64,000 nt of DNA, from positions 124,001 to 188,000 of the forward strand of contig CAWADH010000013.1 in NCBI GenBank assembly GCA_963780795.1. Reading direction: 5' to 3'. The position numbers and the translations under genes were made by a program. Source of the DNA: DATJGR01 sp963780795 (lineage in GTDB: Bacteria > Pseudomonadota > Gammaproteobacteria > Pseudomonadales > Azotimanducaceae). The notes below the pieces were generated by a model that saw nothing but the letters and a program-made list of their open reading frames with translations, searched no databases and was not told the DNA's origin. Below are positions 8,674 through 17,581 of the stretch, one piece after another; within the stretch, counting starts at the first letter, position 1; every line of letters begins with the position of its first letter.

Positions 8674-9941
8674 CGGTGCGCTCACTGGATGACTGGTTGG
8701 CGCATGCCGAGCGCGTGCACCCGGTCGGAATCGACATGGGTCTGGTTCGCGTCCGGCGTGTCGCCGAAAGGCTCGATCTGCTGCCGCCCGCGGCACAGAA
8801 CGTCGTGGTGGCCGGAACCAACGGCAAAGGATCGACGTCCGTTTACCTCGAGGCCCTGTTGCTCGCGGACGGCCGTAGCGTAGGTACGACGTTGTCCCCG
8901 CACCTGAGCCGGTTCAACGAACGCGTGCGTGTGAACGGCGTGCCCGTCGACGACGCGACCTTGTGCGATGCGTTCGCCACCATCGAAGAAGCGCGCCGTG
9001 AAACGACGCTCACGTACTTCGAATTCGGCGTGCTTGCGGCGCTGCTCGTGTTTCGACGCGCGCGCGTTGACACGACCGTGCTCGAGGTCGGGCTCGGCGG
9101 GCGGCTCGATGCGGTGAACATCGTGGATGCGACGGTATCCGTCATCACCAGCATCGGAATCGACCACGTTGGCTACCTCGGCGCCGATCGCGAGTCGATC
9201 GGCCGCGAGAAAGCCGGCATCGTGCGTCGCGGCGTGCCGTGCGTTTACGGCGAGGCGTCGATTCCATCGAGCATCCTCGTCGCGGCGCAGACGCTGGGGG
9301 CACCGCTGATTCGGTACGGCACCGACTTCTCCGCGACACCGTCGGACAAGGGTTGGACCTTCGAGGGCATCTGCGCCTCTTCGCGGATCCGCGTCGCGGA
9401 ACTCGCGCGACCGTCCGTCGCTCTATGCAACGCAGCCACGGCGCTGCAGGCGCTTCTTTTGCTCGGTGCGTCCGGACCGATCGACCAGCTGGTGCAGGAA
9501 GCGTCCGCCGCGTGCCTACCGGGACGGTTCGAGCACTTCACCTATCGCGGCGCGTCCGTGATCGTCGATGTCGCGCACAATCCTCACGCTGCCGCGTTTC
9601 TGGCGGACCAACTACTCGCCACGGCGCAGGGCGGTCGAACGATTGCCGTTGCCGGATTCTTGCAAGACAAGGACGCAGCGGGCATCGTAGCCGCGCTCGC
9701 GCCGGTGGTGGACGAATGGACGCTCGTTCCGACGCGGGGACCCCGCGGCCAGTCAGTGGCGCTGTCGACGGAAAAGACCGGCCTGGTCGGGGCGGCGGTT
9801 TCGGAGGGTGATCTGGTCGACGTTCTCGACGGTTGGGTTCGACGGATGGCCACACGCGATCGGCTGATCGTGATCGGTTGCTTCGATCTCGCGCAACGGG
9901 CGCGTTCGATTCTTCTGCGAGAGGCAGTACGCCGTGACTGA
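8670..9941 (+). CDS. folC: Bifunctional dihydrofolate/folylpolyglutamate synthase
   Basis: Adds glutamate to dihydropteroate and then extends the polyglutamate tail of folates. The 423-residue protein has the ATP-binding loop VVVAGTNGKGST at about residues 46-56, the omega-loop SPHLSRFNERVRVNG, VLEVGLGGRLDAVN, and the ligase C-domain with VDVAHNPHAA and AVAGFLQDKD. The ATG at 8670 overlaps the trpA stop; its own end overlaps the next gene by 8 bases. The folC-dedD-cvpA-purF order is conserved in beta- and gammaproteobacteria. Confidence 0.96.
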   Translation: MTVRSLDDWLAHAERVHPVGIDMGLVRVRRVAERLDLLPPAAQNVVVAGTNGKGSTSVYLEALLLADGRSVGTTLSPHLSRFNERVRVNGVPVDDATLCDAFATIEEARRETTLTYFEFGVLAALLVFRRARVDTTVLEVGLGGRLDAVNIVDATVSVITSIGIDHVGYLGADRESIGREKAGIVRRGVPCVYGEASIPSSILVAAQTLGAPLIRYGTDFSATPSDKGWTFEGICASSRIRVAELARPSVALCNAATALQALLLLGASGPIDQLVQEASAACLPGRFEHFTYRGASVIVDVAHNPHAAAFLADQLLATAQGGRTIAVAGFLQDKDAAGIVAALAPVVDEWTLVPTRGPRGQSVALSTEKTGLVGAAVSEGDLVDVLDGWVRRMATRDRLIVIGCFDLAQRARSILLREAVRRD

Positions 9942-10467
9942 CCGCACGCGGGATCGCGTCATGGGCGGGGTGTTCCTCGCGGCCCTCGCGATCATCGTGT
10001 TACCGATGCTGTTCGACGGTGCCGGCGTCGAGTCGCCGGCACCGCCAAGCCTGCCGCAGACACAAGCGACCGACACCGGACCAGTTCCCGCAATGGACCC
10101 CGCGAAGCTGGCCAACGCCGAGGCGCTGCGCAAACGCATCGACAACGAAGGCTTCGATCAATCCACCTCCACGAAGGTAGGCGATCCCGTCGTTGCACCC
10201 GCGGACCGGCGTCTGTCGACCACGCTGCCGCCTGCGTGGGGCGTGCAACTCGGCAGCTTCGCCGATCGCGCCAAAGCCGTGGCATTGCGCGATCAGCTGC
10301 GCGCCGATGGGTACCAGTCGGTGCTAACCGAAGTGAAAGGTCTTACGGGTACGTCGACGCGCGTCTCCATTGGCCCGATGGTTGATCGGGAAGACGCAAC
10401 CAAACTCGAGCGCGAACTCGAAAAGAGGTATGGGATGGACGTCATCGTCGTGGTGTTCGGCCAATGA
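9934..10467 (+). CDS. SPOR-domain cell-division protein (DedD-like)
   Basis: Bitopic inner-membrane protein of 177 residues that starts with GTG. Residues about 8-28 form one membrane helix (VFLAALAIIVLPMLF), followed by a Pro/Thr-rich periplasmic linker and a C-terminal SPOR domain from about residue 100 (WGVQLGSFADRAKA to the end), which binds denuded septal peptidoglycan. Its place between folC and cvpA matches DedD in Escherichia coli, but sequence identity outside SPOR is too weak to insist on the symbol. Confidence 0.85.
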   Translation: MTDRTRDRVMGGVFLAALAIIVLPMLFDGAGVESPAPPSLPQTQATDTGPVPAMDPAKLANAEALRKRIDNEGFDQSTSTKVGDPVVAPADRRLSTTLPPAWGVQLGSFADRAKAVALRDQLRADGYQSVLTEVKGLTGTSTRVSIGPMVDREDATKLERELEKRYGMDVIVVVFGQ

Positions 10468-10479
10468 AGCGGCGACGTC

Positions 10480-10977
10480 TTGGCCGTTGCTGACTATGTC
10501 ATCGTCGGCATCGTCGCAATCTCCGCGGTCATCGGACTTGCCCGCGGATTTGTCCGCGAGGTGCTGTCACTTGCGATCTGGGGTGTAGCGGTGATTCTCG
10601 CAGTCGGTTTTGCAGCAGACATCGCGGCATTGCTGCCGAAACGGCTCGAGGGCGATTCGCTACGTTACGTCACCGCGTTTACTCTGGTATTCGTCGGCGC
10701 ACTGGTGATCGGTGCGTTGACGCAGTGGATCGTCTCTCGCCTGGTGCAGACGACCGGTTTGTCCGGCACCGACCGCTTGCTCGGCCTGCTCTTCGGCGGG
10801 CTGCGCGGCGCAGTGGTATGCATCGTCGCGGTGATTGCGCTGCGGCCGTTTGCCAATGAACAACCGTGGTGGCGCGCCTCGCATGGAATTCCAATGCTGA
10901 GCGCCTTCGAATCGGACGTGATGCACGTGTTTTCGTCAGCGGGCGCGATGGTCAACCGGCTTCGAGAGAAGCGATGA
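10480..10977 (+). CDS. cvpA: CvpA family membrane protein
   Basis: Small polytopic inner-membrane protein (165 residues) of the CvpA family, always next to purF and originally linked to colicin V production; its molecular role remains unclear. It has four hydrophobic segments (about residues 5-25, 28-48, 64-84 and 100-118) and the family opening DYVIVGIVAISAVIGLARGF. The best start is TTG at 10480, because no ATG or GTG precedes the first helix. The C-terminus is short and polar. It lies 10 bases before purF and is probably co-transcribed with it. Confidence 0.9.
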   Translation: MAVADYVIVGIVAISAVIGLARGFVREVLSLAIWGVAVILAVGFAADIAALLPKRLEGDSLRYVTAFTLVFVGALVIGALTQWIVSRLVQTTGLSGTDRLLGLLFGGLRGAVVCIVAVIALRPFANEQPWWRASHGIPMLSAFESDVMHVFSSAGAMVNRLREKR

Positions 10978-10987
10978 AGGAGCGAGT

Positions 10988-12514
10988 ATGTGCGGCGTAG
11001 TCGGAATGGTGAGCGGAAGCGCGGTCAATCAGCAGCTCTACGACGCGCTGACGGTTCTGCAACACCGCGGTCAGGATGCCGCCGGCATCGTCACGTGCGA
11101 TTCCGGAATTCTCTATCTGCGCAAGGGCAACGGCCTTGTCAGCGATGTGTTCCAGCAGCAGCACATGCAGCGACTGGTGGGCAACATGGGTATTGGCCAC
11201 GTCCGTTACCCGACGGCGGGCAGCTCGAATTCGGCCGAGGCCCAACCGATGTACGTCAACTCGCCGTACGGCATCACGCTCGCGCACAACGGTAACCTCA
11301 CGAATTCGGAACAGCTGAAGCGCGACGTCTATCGTGAAGATCTGCGCCACGTGAACACGGGGTCCGATTCGGAAGTGCTGCTGAACGTGTTTGCCCATGA
11401 GCTGCAGCGCGTCGGCGGCCACCGTCCGGAGCCGGACCACATCTTCGAGGCGGTCGCCGGCGTGCATCAACGATGTCGCGGCGCGTATGCGGTCGTTGCG
11501 ATGGTGATCGGCGGCGGCATCGTCGGTTTCCGCGACAAATTCGGCATTCGCCCGCTGGTGTTCGGCAAGCGCGAAACGGAGTCGGGAACCGACTACATGA
11601 TCGCGTCGGAGAGCGTAGCGCTCGACATTCTCGGCTTCCAGCTCATCCGCGACGTCGCGCCCGGCGAGGCCGTGTACATCAGCGCGCAGGGCGAACTGGC
11701 AACGCGCGTGTGCGCCGAGAGTCCCGTGCATACGCCCTGCATCTTCGAGCAGGTCTATCTCGCCCGTCCCGATTCGATCATCGATCAGGTTTCGGTCTAC
11801 AAATCGCGGCTGCGGATGGGCGAGAAACTCGCCGATCGAATCGTTTCGATGTACTCGCGCCACGATCACGACATCGACGTGGTGATTCCGATTCCGGACA
11901 CCGGGCGCACCGCAGCACTCCCGTTGGCGCATCGGCTCGATGTGAAATACCGCGAGGGTTTCGTCAAGAACCGGTACATCGGCAGAACGTTCATCATGCC
12001 GGGCCAGCAACAACGCAGAAAGTCGGTGCGCCAGAAGCTGAACGTCATCGAGTTGGAGTTCAAAGGTAAGAATGTGCTGCTCGTCGATGACTCGATCGTG
12101 CGCGGTACCACGATCAGCCAGATCATCGCGATGGCGCGAGCGGCGGGCGCGCGCAAGGTTTACATGGCGTCTGCCGCGCCAGCGGTGAGATTTCCCAACG
12201 TTTACGGCATCGACATGCCATCGGCGGGAGAGTTCGTCGCCTACAACAGAACCGACGAGGAAGTGGCGCGTGTGATCGGCGCGGACTGGCTCATTTATCA
12301 GAACACCGACGACCTCGTCGCCTGTGCGGTAGAGGGGAATCCGCGCATCACGCGGTATGAGTGCTCGATCTTCGACGGCGATTACGTGACGGGAGACATA
12401 GACGATGCGTACCTCGAACGACTATCGTTCAACCGCAACGACCAAATGAAACAACGCCGTGAAGCCGAATACAGCGGTGATCACTCCTTCATCGAACTAC
12501 ACAACCACGCTTGA
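10988..12514 (+). CDS. purF: Amidophosphoribosyltransferase
   Basis: First committed step of purine synthesis: transfers ammonia from glutamine to PRPP. The N-terminal nucleophile glutaminase begins MCGVVG, so Cys2 becomes the catalytic residue after methionine removal; the QHRGQDAAG and GHVRYPTAG motifs follow. The phosphoribosyltransferase domain carries the PRPP loop VLLVDDSIVRGTT at about residues 362-375. Length is 508, normal. An SD-like AAGGAG stands 7 bases before the ATG. metZ, often downstream of purF in relatives, is not here; a MoxR gene overlaps the purF end instead. Confidence 0.97.
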   Translation: MCGVVGMVSGSAVNQQLYDALTVLQHRGQDAAGIVTCDSGILYLRKGNGLVSDVFQQQHMQRLVGNMGIGHVRYPTAGSSNSAEAQPMYVNSPYGITLAHNGNLTNSEQLKRDVYREDLRHVNTGSDSEVLLNVFAHELQRVGGHRPEPDHIFEAVAGVHQRCRGAYAVVAMVIGGGIVGFRDKFGIRPLVFGKRETESGTDYMIASESVALDILGFQLIRDVAPGEAVYISAQGELATRVCAESPVHTPCIFEQVYLARPDSIIDQVSVYKSRLRMGEKLADRIVSMYSRHDHDIDVVIPIPDTGRTAALPLAHRLDVKYREGFVKNRYIGRTFIMPGQQQRRKSVRQKLNVIELEFKGKNVLLVDDSIVRGTTISQIIAMARAAGARKVYMASAAPAVRFPNVYGIDMPSAGEFVAYNRTDEEVARVIGADWLIYQNTDDLVACAVEGNPRITRYECSIFDGDYVTGDIDDAYLERLSFNRNDQMKQRREAEYSGDHSFIELHNHA

Positions 12515-13442
12515 CGGTTCGACGCACGACGTCATCGCAGAGGTAGTCGAGCGGCTCGGATCGGTGCTGCTCGGAAAGGAGCGCCAGATCAAGCTCGCGC
12601 TGGCGTGCATGTTCGCCCGAGGTCATCTGCTGATCGAAGACTTGCCCGGCATGGGCAAGACGATGTTGTCGCACGCACTCGCGCGTGTGTTGGGACTCTC
12701 GTTCAACCGCATTCAGTTCACGAGCGACGTGTTGCCGGGCGACATCGTCGGCGTGTCGGTCTTCGATCGCGAGCAGAACGCATTTCGTTTCGTTCCGGGT
12801 CCGGTGTTTGCGCAGGTCGTTCTCGCCGACGAGGTGAACCGCGCAACGCCCAAGACGCAAAGTGCGCTGCTCGAGGCGATGGAAGAAAAGCAGGTGACCG
12901 TCGACGGTCAGACACGTGCATTGCCTGATCCGTTCTTCGTCATTGCGACGCAGAACCCGAGCACGCAGACCGGGACGTTTCCGCTGCCGGAGTCGCAACT
13001 CGACCGGTTCCTCATGCGCATCGAAATCGGTTATCCCGAGCCGGACGCAGAGCGCGAACTACTCAAGAGAGGCGACCGGCGCGAGATGCTGGAGCATTTA
13101 CCGGCGATCGTCGATCGGAAGCGGCTGATGCAGATCCAGGCGGAGGTCGACGGCGTCAAAGCCGCCGACCCGCTGATCGATTACGTGCAACGTCTCGTTC
13201 ACTTCAGCCGGCACGAGCAGGAGTTCGCCTTCGGACTCTCGCCGCGCGGCGCGCTGGCGCTTCTGCGAAGCGCTCGCGCATGGGCGCTTTTGCACCGTCG
13301 CAGCCACGTGGTGCCCGAAGACGTACAGGCGGTGCTACCGAGTGTAGTCGAACACCGCTTGCGCTCGGCCGCGGACTTCTCGGGCCATGGCGGCGGCGCG
13401 CTGGCGCAGAAGCTGCTGTCCGGCGTCGATGTGGTCGGCTGA
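12459..13442 (+). CDS. MoxR-family AAA+ ATPase
   Basis: Cytoplasmic AAA+ ATPase of the MoxR type, thought to act as a chaperone in assembly or activation of partner proteins encoded nearby. The 327-residue protein has Walker A GMGKT at about 64-68, Walker B VVLADEVNRA, and the family's IATQNPSTQTGTFPLPE sensor segment. The longest start is GTG at 12459, which overlaps purF by 56 bases; a second in-frame GTG at 12477 is also possible. It opens a MoxR-DUF58-transglutaminase operon, a common bacterial module of unknown exact role. Confidence 0.92.
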   Translation: MKPNTAVITPSSNYTTTLDGSTHDVIAEVVERLGSVLLGKERQIKLALACMFARGHLLIEDLPGMGKTMLSHALARVLGLSFNRIQFTSDVLPGDIVGVSVFDREQNAFRFVPGPVFAQVVLADEVNRATPKTQSALLEAMEEKQVTVDGQTRALPDPFFVIATQNPSTQTGTFPLPESQLDRFLMRIEIGYPEPDAERELLKRGDRREMLEHLPAIVDRKRLMQIQAEVDGVKAADPLIDYVQRLVHFSRHEQEFAFGLSPRGALALLRSARAWALLHRRSHVVPEDVQAVLPSVVEHRLRSAADFSGHGGGALAQKLLSGVDVVG

Positions 13443-13474
13443 TCGTTTCAGCTTCCGAGTCGAGTGACTGACCG

Positions 13475-14443
13475 ATGGCGGTGGAACTGTCCGCATTCGA
13501 ACGTTCCCCTCGATTCAGTCGTTGGCTCGACCGGCGGATACCGCCTTCTCGCAGCCTCACGCTCAGTCAGCAGTCCATCTTCATCTTTCCGACGGTTACC
13601 GGCTTCCTCTTCGGCGGCCTGATCGTGTTGCTGATTCTCGGGGCGATCAACTACCAGAACAGCCTGGTGTATGGCGTGGCGTTCACGTTGGGCAGCTTGT
13701 TTCTCGTCACGATTCTGTACACCTTCAGGAATCTGTCGGGGCTGACGATCGAGTTGATTGCGGCGAGCACGGGCTTCGTCGGCGAAGACGTCGAATTTCA
13801 GGTGCGCATATCGCGGCCGAAAGGGAAGGGACGCGAAGGTATACAGCTGGGCTGGCTCGGCGCGATCGCCCAGTGGGCGGAGCTTTACGACACCGAAGCC
13901 TGCACGGTTCGACTGTTCGTACCCGCAAAGACGCGCGGTTGGCTCGATCCGGGACGCCTGCTGATCGAGACGCAGTATCCGCTCGGCCTATTGCGCGCCT
14001 GGACGTGGGTCGACCTCGGCGCCCGCGCGCTGGTATATCCGCAGCCGCTGTTCATCGATCAGCCGGAGCAGGTCGCCCGTCGCGGCGAGGAGGGCGAGTT
14101 GATGGACCCTCAAGGCAGCGACGACTTCAGCGACATGCGCGCGTATCGTCCGGGCGATCCGGTGCGTCACGTCATCTGGCGTGCGTACGCGCGCACCGAC
14201 CAACTCGTCGTAAAGGAATACACGAGCTATCTGGACCCGAGGTTGATGCTCGACTTCGAACGGGTGTCCGGCGGAACCGAGGAGCGCTTGTCGCGCCTGA
14301 CGGGGATGGCGCTGAACGCGGCGCGTTCCGGTCGCGAGTTCGGCCTCGTGTTGCCTGGTACGAAGATCCGCCCCGGAATCGGCGACCCGCATCGCGATTC
14401 GATACTGCGGGCGCTGGCGTTGTATGGCCTTCCTCAAGCGTAA
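13475..14443 (+). CDS. DUF58 domain membrane protein
   Basis: Partner protein of the MoxR ATPase. The 322-residue protein has two membrane helices at about residues 30-70, then an extracytoplasmic beta-rich region, and near the C-terminus the DUF58 signature: GSDDFSDMRAYRPGDPVRHV followed by IWRAYARTDQLVVKEY at about residues 211-250, with a vWA-like fold predicted for this family. The ATG at 13475 follows a 32-base gap from moxR. The last 20 bases overlap the transglutaminase gene, so the three genes form a coupled unit. Confidence 0.9.
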   Translation: MAVELSAFERSPRFSRWLDRRIPPSRSLTLSQQSIFIFPTVTGFLFGGLIVLLILGAINYQNSLVYGVAFTLGSLFLVTILYTFRNLSGLTIELIAASTGFVGEDVEFQVRISRPKGKGREGIQLGWLGAIAQWAELYDTEACTVRLFVPAKTRGWLDPGRLLIETQYPLGLLRAWTWVDLGARALVYPQPLFIDQPEQVARRGEEGELMDPQGSDDFSDMRAYRPGDPVRHVIWRAYARTDQLVVKEYTSYLDPRLMLDFERVSGGTEERLSRLTGMALNAARSGREFGLVLPGTKIRPGIGDPHRDSILRALALYGLPQA

Positions 14444-16490
14444 CGACAGCACTGAGGCGCTCGGGATCGGATATCAGATCCCGCGCACCAGCCTTGCCTT
14501 GTTGATGATCGCTCAGGCCGTGGTCGTGATCCCGCATGCCGCGCACATCACGCCGTGGATCATCGCGGTTGGTCTGATTTGCGGGTACTGGCGCTGGATG
14601 GTGTTTCAGGGGCGTTGGGACTATCCGCAACGCTGGATCAAGGTTTTGCTCGTGGTTGCGTCGGCGATCGGCGTCGGCGCGAGCGGCAAGAGCGTGTTCA
14701 GCCTCGAAACGGCCACGGGCCTGTTGATCGTCGCGTTCGCACTGAAGCTCGTCGAAATGAAGAGCCGCCGCGATGCGTATCTCGTCATTCACCTCTGCTA
14801 TTTCATCGTCGCCGCCGAGTTTCTGTTCGACCAGTCGATCGGCGTTGCCTTTTACGGTGTGCTGTCGATGGTGATCGTTACGGCCGCGCTCGTCGGCTTG
14901 CATCAACTGCAGACCCGCGTGCGCGTCTCGACGTCGCTGCGCACGGCGACGGTGCTCGTGATGCAGGCGATGCCGCTGATGCTCGTGCTGTTCCTGTTCT
15001 TTCCACGCGTTGCGCCGCTGTGGTCGGTGCCGTTGCCGGGCGGCACGCGAACAGGCATGAGCGATCATGTGGCGCCCGGTGACATCGCGGCACTGACGCG
15101 TTCCGACGAGATCGCGTTCCGGGCCGTGTTCGACGGAGCCGTACCGCCCACGCGCGATCTGTACTGGCGCGGTCTCGTGTATTCGAATTTCTCGCAAGGC
15201 ACATGGTCGGTCGGCGGCGTGCCGAATGTGCCGGAGAGCCAGCCGGCGGGTCCGGGCATGAGGGCCGAATTCTTGCCCGATGTGTCTGCGATTCGGCCGC
15301 TGTCGTACCAGATACTGCTGGAGCCGACGCAGGCATCGTGGCTGTTCGCGCTCGATGTCGCGATTCCCGTCTCGCACGGCACGTCGCTGACGCGCGACTT
15401 CAGGCTCATCGCGGCTGAACCGGTTCATACCATGATCCGCTATCGCGGCGTGGCGTATCCGGATGCGCCGATGGATCTGCAGCTGCCGGATTGGTTGCGC
15501 TTCCGCGAAACGCGTCTGCCCGATGACGACAACCCGCGCATCATCGCGTTTGCCAAAGACCTCGCCGCGCGCAGCGCAGGCGACGAGGCATTTCTCGACA
15601 ACGTACTTCGATACATCCGCACGGAACCGTTCTTCTACACGCTGAATCCGCCGCAGCTCGGCAACGCGGGCAGCGTCGATGCGTTCTGGTTCGATTCGCG
15701 TCGCGGATTCTGCAGTCACTTTGCCGGTGCCTTCGTTTATATGGCGCGCGCGGTCGGCATTCCGGCTCGAATGGTCGGCGGATACCAGGGCGGGGAGATC
15801 AACCCGCTCACCGGTCATCTCGTCGTTCGTCAGTTCGATGCACACGCGTGGACGGAAGTGTGGCTGGACGGCCGGGGTTGGGTGCGCTTCGACCCGACCG
15901 CCGCGGTCGCGCCGGCGCGCATCGAGTCCGGGCTGAATGCGGCGCTCTCGGAAGCGGACCGCGAAGTGCTGTCGTCGGTGACCGGTGCCCGATTCGAAGG
16001 CATCCCGGGTCTGCGTGACGTGGCTTATCTGTTCGAATCGATGCAGCACCGCTGGAATCTCTGGGTGGTCGGATACGACACCGAAATGCAGGCACGCTAC
16101 CTCGCCGACCTGTTGGGCGAAGTGACACCGACGCGCGTGGGTCTCGCCATGCTGCTCGGTGGCGGCGTCAGCCTCGCACTGGTTGTGGTGAGTCTGTTCT
16201 GGCGTCGGCGCCCGACGCCGGATCATCCGGCACAGCGCATCTTCAGGCGATTTGCCGAACGGCTCGTTCGCAGCGGCCTGACGCGTGCGCCGCAGGAAAC
16301 ACCGGCGCACTTTCTCGCGCGCGTCAATGCCGCACGCAATCGCGCGCCGACTGACATCGCACCGTTGATCGATCATCTCGACTCGCTGCTCTACAATCCC
16401 GACGTCGTCTGCAGCAACGAAGCGTTGCGCACGCTGCGCAGCGGGTTGCGTCGACTGCAAGTCGACGTGGCGCTGCGCGCGCGGTCCTAA
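14424..16490 (+). CDS. Transglutaminase-like membrane protein (TgpA family)
   Basis: Large inner-membrane protein (688 residues) with about six N-terminal membrane helices (residues 20-190), a periplasmic transglutaminase-like domain and one further helix at about 573-590 followed by a cytoplasmic DUF4129-type tail. The papain-like catalytic triad is visible: Cys430 in RRGFCSHFAGAF, His474 in DAHAWTEVW and Asp490 in WVRFDPTAA. TgpA of Pseudomonas is essential there and is suspected to act on peptidoglycan or envelope proteins. It overlaps the DUF58 gene by 20 bases, as usual for this operon type. Confidence 0.92.
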   Translation: MAFLKRNDSTEALGIGYQIPRTSLALLMIAQAVVVIPHAAHITPWIIAVGLICGYWRWMVFQGRWDYPQRWIKVLLVVASAIGVGASGKSVFSLETATGLLIVAFALKLVEMKSRRDAYLVIHLCYFIVAAEFLFDQSIGVAFYGVLSMVIVTAALVGLHQLQTRVRVSTSLRTATVLVMQAMPLMLVLFLFFPRVAPLWSVPLPGGTRTGMSDHVAPGDIAALTRSDEIAFRAVFDGAVPPTRDLYWRGLVYSNFSQGTWSVGGVPNVPESQPAGPGMRAEFLPDVSAIRPLSYQILLEPTQASWLFALDVAIPVSHGTSLTRDFRLIAAEPVHTMIRYRGVAYPDAPMDLQLPDWLRFRETRLPDDDNPRIIAFAKDLAARSAGDEAFLDNVLRYIRTEPFFYTLNPPQLGNAGSVDAFWFDSRRGFCSHFAGAFVYMARAVGIPARMVGGYQGGEINPLTGHLVVRQFDAHAWTEVWLDGRGWVRFDPTAAVAPARIESGLNAALSEADREVLSSVTGARFEGIPGLRDVAYLFESMQHRWNLWVVGYDTEMQARYLADLLGEVTPTRVGLAMLLGGGVSLALVVVSLFWRRRPTPDHPAQRIFRRFAERLVRSGLTRAPQETPAHFLARVNAARNRAPTDIAPLIDHLDSLLYNPDVVCSNEALRTLRSGLRRLQVDVALRARS

Positions 16491-16505
16491 CGCGGTTGGT
16501 TAATC

Positions 16506-16958
16506 ATGTCGAGACCCATGCGATCAACGCCGTGCGTCGGCATTTGTTCGACCACGTACGGCGACCTCGTTTGCCGTGGCTGCAAGCGCTTTTCGCACGA
16601 GATCGTCGCCTGGAACGTTTACACGGAGGACCAGCGCGAACGCGTCTGGGCGCGGTTGCACGCGCTGCGCGATCAGGCCGCCGGAGTGTTCGTCACCGTG
16701 CTCGACGAGCAGGTGCTGCGCGAGGCGGCTCGGACAGCGCGAATCGAATTGCGCGCTGGCGCGTCTCTGCTGACGTTGGGTTACGAACTGCTGCGGCGGA
16801 AAGCGCGCGATCTGCGCTCGCTCCGTGACATCGGACTCGTTGCGACGGACGGTAATCGCGTCGATCCGATTGCCGTACGCGACGCGATCGATTTCGAATT
16901 TCACGTGCGATCGGTGGCTTACTTCGAGCACAGCTTCCACATACCGGTCGATTCATAG
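16506..16958 (+). CDS. DUF1289 protein with C-terminal extension
   Basis: The N-terminal 60 residues match the DUF1289 family of small putative zinc proteins: CVGIC (Cys10, Cys14) and CRGC (Cys23, Cys26) form a four-cysteine site, followed by the usual I.W..Y...QR.....R segment. Most DUF1289 proteins have 60-90 residues; this one has 150, and its C-terminal half (helical, Arg/Leu-rich) is not recognised. Its stop overlaps the miaE start by one base, so the pair is coupled. Function unknown. Confidence 0.85.
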   Translation: MSRPMRSTPCVGICSTTYGDLVCRGCKRFSHEIVAWNVYTEDQRERVWARLHALRDQAAGVFVTVLDEQVLREAARTARIELRAGASLLTLGYELLRRKARDLRSLRDIGLVATDGNRVDPIAVRDAIDFEFHVRSVAYFEHSFHIPVDS

Positions 16959-17581
16959 TGGCGAGTGCATTCGACGCGCGAGCGCTGCTCGGGTGCGCAA
17001 CGCCGGAGCGCTGGTACGCGGCGGCGTCGGGCGATCTGCGCACGCTGTTGATCGATCATGCCAACTGCGAGAAGAAGGCGGCGGGAACGGCGCTGAGCCT
17101 GCTCTATCGCTATGTCGACAAGCCGGTATTGCTGCGACGGATGTCGCGACTGGCGCGCGAAGAACTGCGGCACTACGAACAGGTGCTGTCGACGATGGAT
17201 GCGATGGGTCTCGAATACGGACATCTCACCCCCGGTCGATACGCGGGTGCGATGCGAGAGCTGATCCGCACGTCGGAACCGGGGCGTCTGGTCGATACGC
17301 TGCTCGTGGGCGCAGTTGTGGAGGCGCGTTCGTGCGAGCGATTCGCCGGGCTCGCAGTGCGATTCGAAGGCCGCCTGGCCGCGTTCTACGAACGACTGCT
17401 GGAGTCGGAAGCGCGTCACGCCGGCGTGTATTTCGATCTCGCACGGCGCTACGATAACGACGACGATTTATTCGAATCGCGCCTTAGTACTTTTGTTGGG
17501 CGAGACGCTGAGCTGATCCTGGCGCCTGACTCGCAGTTCAGATTTCACAGCGGCCCGCCAGCGGGAACTGCAGCAGCGTGA
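16958..17581 (+). CDS. miaE: tRNA-(ms[2]io[6]A)-hydroxylase
   Basis: Non-heme diiron enzyme that hydroxylates the isopentenyl group of ms2i6A37 in tRNA. The 207-residue protein has the ferritin-like set of iron ligands: Glu in NCEKKA, the EELRHYEQV pair, Glu in VVEARSCERF and the ESEARHAGVY pair. Its start is GTG at 16958, overlapping the DUF1289 stop. Its final 44 bases overlap the convergent lpxH gene. The call rests on length, ligand pattern and the RLVDTLLVGAVVEARSCERF stretch typical of MiaE. Confidence 0.93.
   Translation: MASAFDARALLGCATPERWYAAASGDLRTLLIDHANCEKKAAGTALSLLYRYVDKPVLLRRMSRLAREELRHYEQVLSTMDAMGLEYGHLTPGRYAGAMRELIRTSEPGRLVDTLLVGAVVEARSCERFAGLAVRFEGRLAAFYERLLESEARHAGVYFDLARRYDNDDDLFESRLSTFVGRDAELILAPDSQFRFHSGPPAGTAAA

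Noticed and set aside
14172..16460. A 762-codon minus-strand frame opposite the transglutaminase gene
   Set aside because: Composition (Arg, His, Gln-rich) and lack of any motif indicate an antisense shadow of the plus-strand gene with its intact catalytic triad.
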